Shown here one piece after another: positions 5,398 through 5,399 of a DNA stretch of 5,399 nucleotides; within the stretch, counting starts at the first letter, position 1; every line of letters begins with the position of its first letter. Location of the stretch: assembly GCA_015232955.1 (NCBI GenBank), contig JADFYS010000158.1, positions 1 to 5,399 on the forward strand. The letters run 5' to 3'. Source of the stretch: Gammaproteobacteria bacterium. GTDB taxonomy: Bacteria; Pseudomonadota; Gammaproteobacteria; Thiohalomonadales; Thiohalomonadaceae. Position numbers and translations under genes: made by a program. The notes under the pieces were generated by a model that made no database searches, was not told the DNA's origin, and was given only the letters and a program-made list of their open reading frames with translations.

Positions 5398-5399
5398 CG

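Overview
The window is ordinary-looking chromosomal DNA of a moderately GC-rich Gram-negative bacterium, most likely a gammaproteobacterium. The evidence is a lipoprotein with a classical lipobox, a secreted DUF4124 protein, Aas-like lipid enzymology and Shine-Dalgarno-led genes. I see no mobile element, CRISPR array, phage gene, tRNA or rRNA. Species assignment is not possible from this sequence alone.

Layout, left to right. (1) 1-358, minus strand: N-terminal 119 residues of an ABC transporter ATPase that runs off the left edge. (2) 418-1083, plus strand, divergent from it: an endonuclease III-like HhH-GPD DNA glycosylase with a four-cysteine iron-sulfur motif, probably starting at TTG. (3) A hairpin at 1072-1091 overlaps the end of this gene. 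It has its U-tract on the minus strand, so it probably terminates the next gene. (4) 1116-2249, minus strand: a Ser/Thr-rich, cysteine-rich lipoprotein whose linker is built from three 48-bp tandem repeats. (5) 2250-2440: a divergent intergenic region with two inverted repeats and a weak extended -10 box. (6) 2441-4903, plus strand: an 820-residue fusion of an acyl-activating AMP-binding domain, an acyl carrier protein and a PlsC-type glycerolipid acyltransferase. (7) 4951-5397, plus strand: a small secreted DUF4124 protein, 47 bp downstream and possibly cotranscribed.

How they may work together. The fusion protein carries everything needed to activate a free fatty acid, hold it on its own phosphopantetheine arm and pass it to a lysophospholipid or similar acceptor. 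That suggests membrane lipid salvage or remodelling. It resembles E. coli Aas, but with the domain order reversed and a built-in carrier. The lipoprotein and the DUF4124 protein are both predicted to be exported, and the ABC ATPase belongs to an envelope transporter, but nothing ties these genes to one pathway. The repair glycosylase looks like an independent housekeeping gene. The most notable items are the three-domain lipid enzyme, the repeat-bearing lipoprotein, and two departures from family consensus: Glu at the catalytic-Lys position of the glycosylase and Ala at the Q-loop position of the ATPase.
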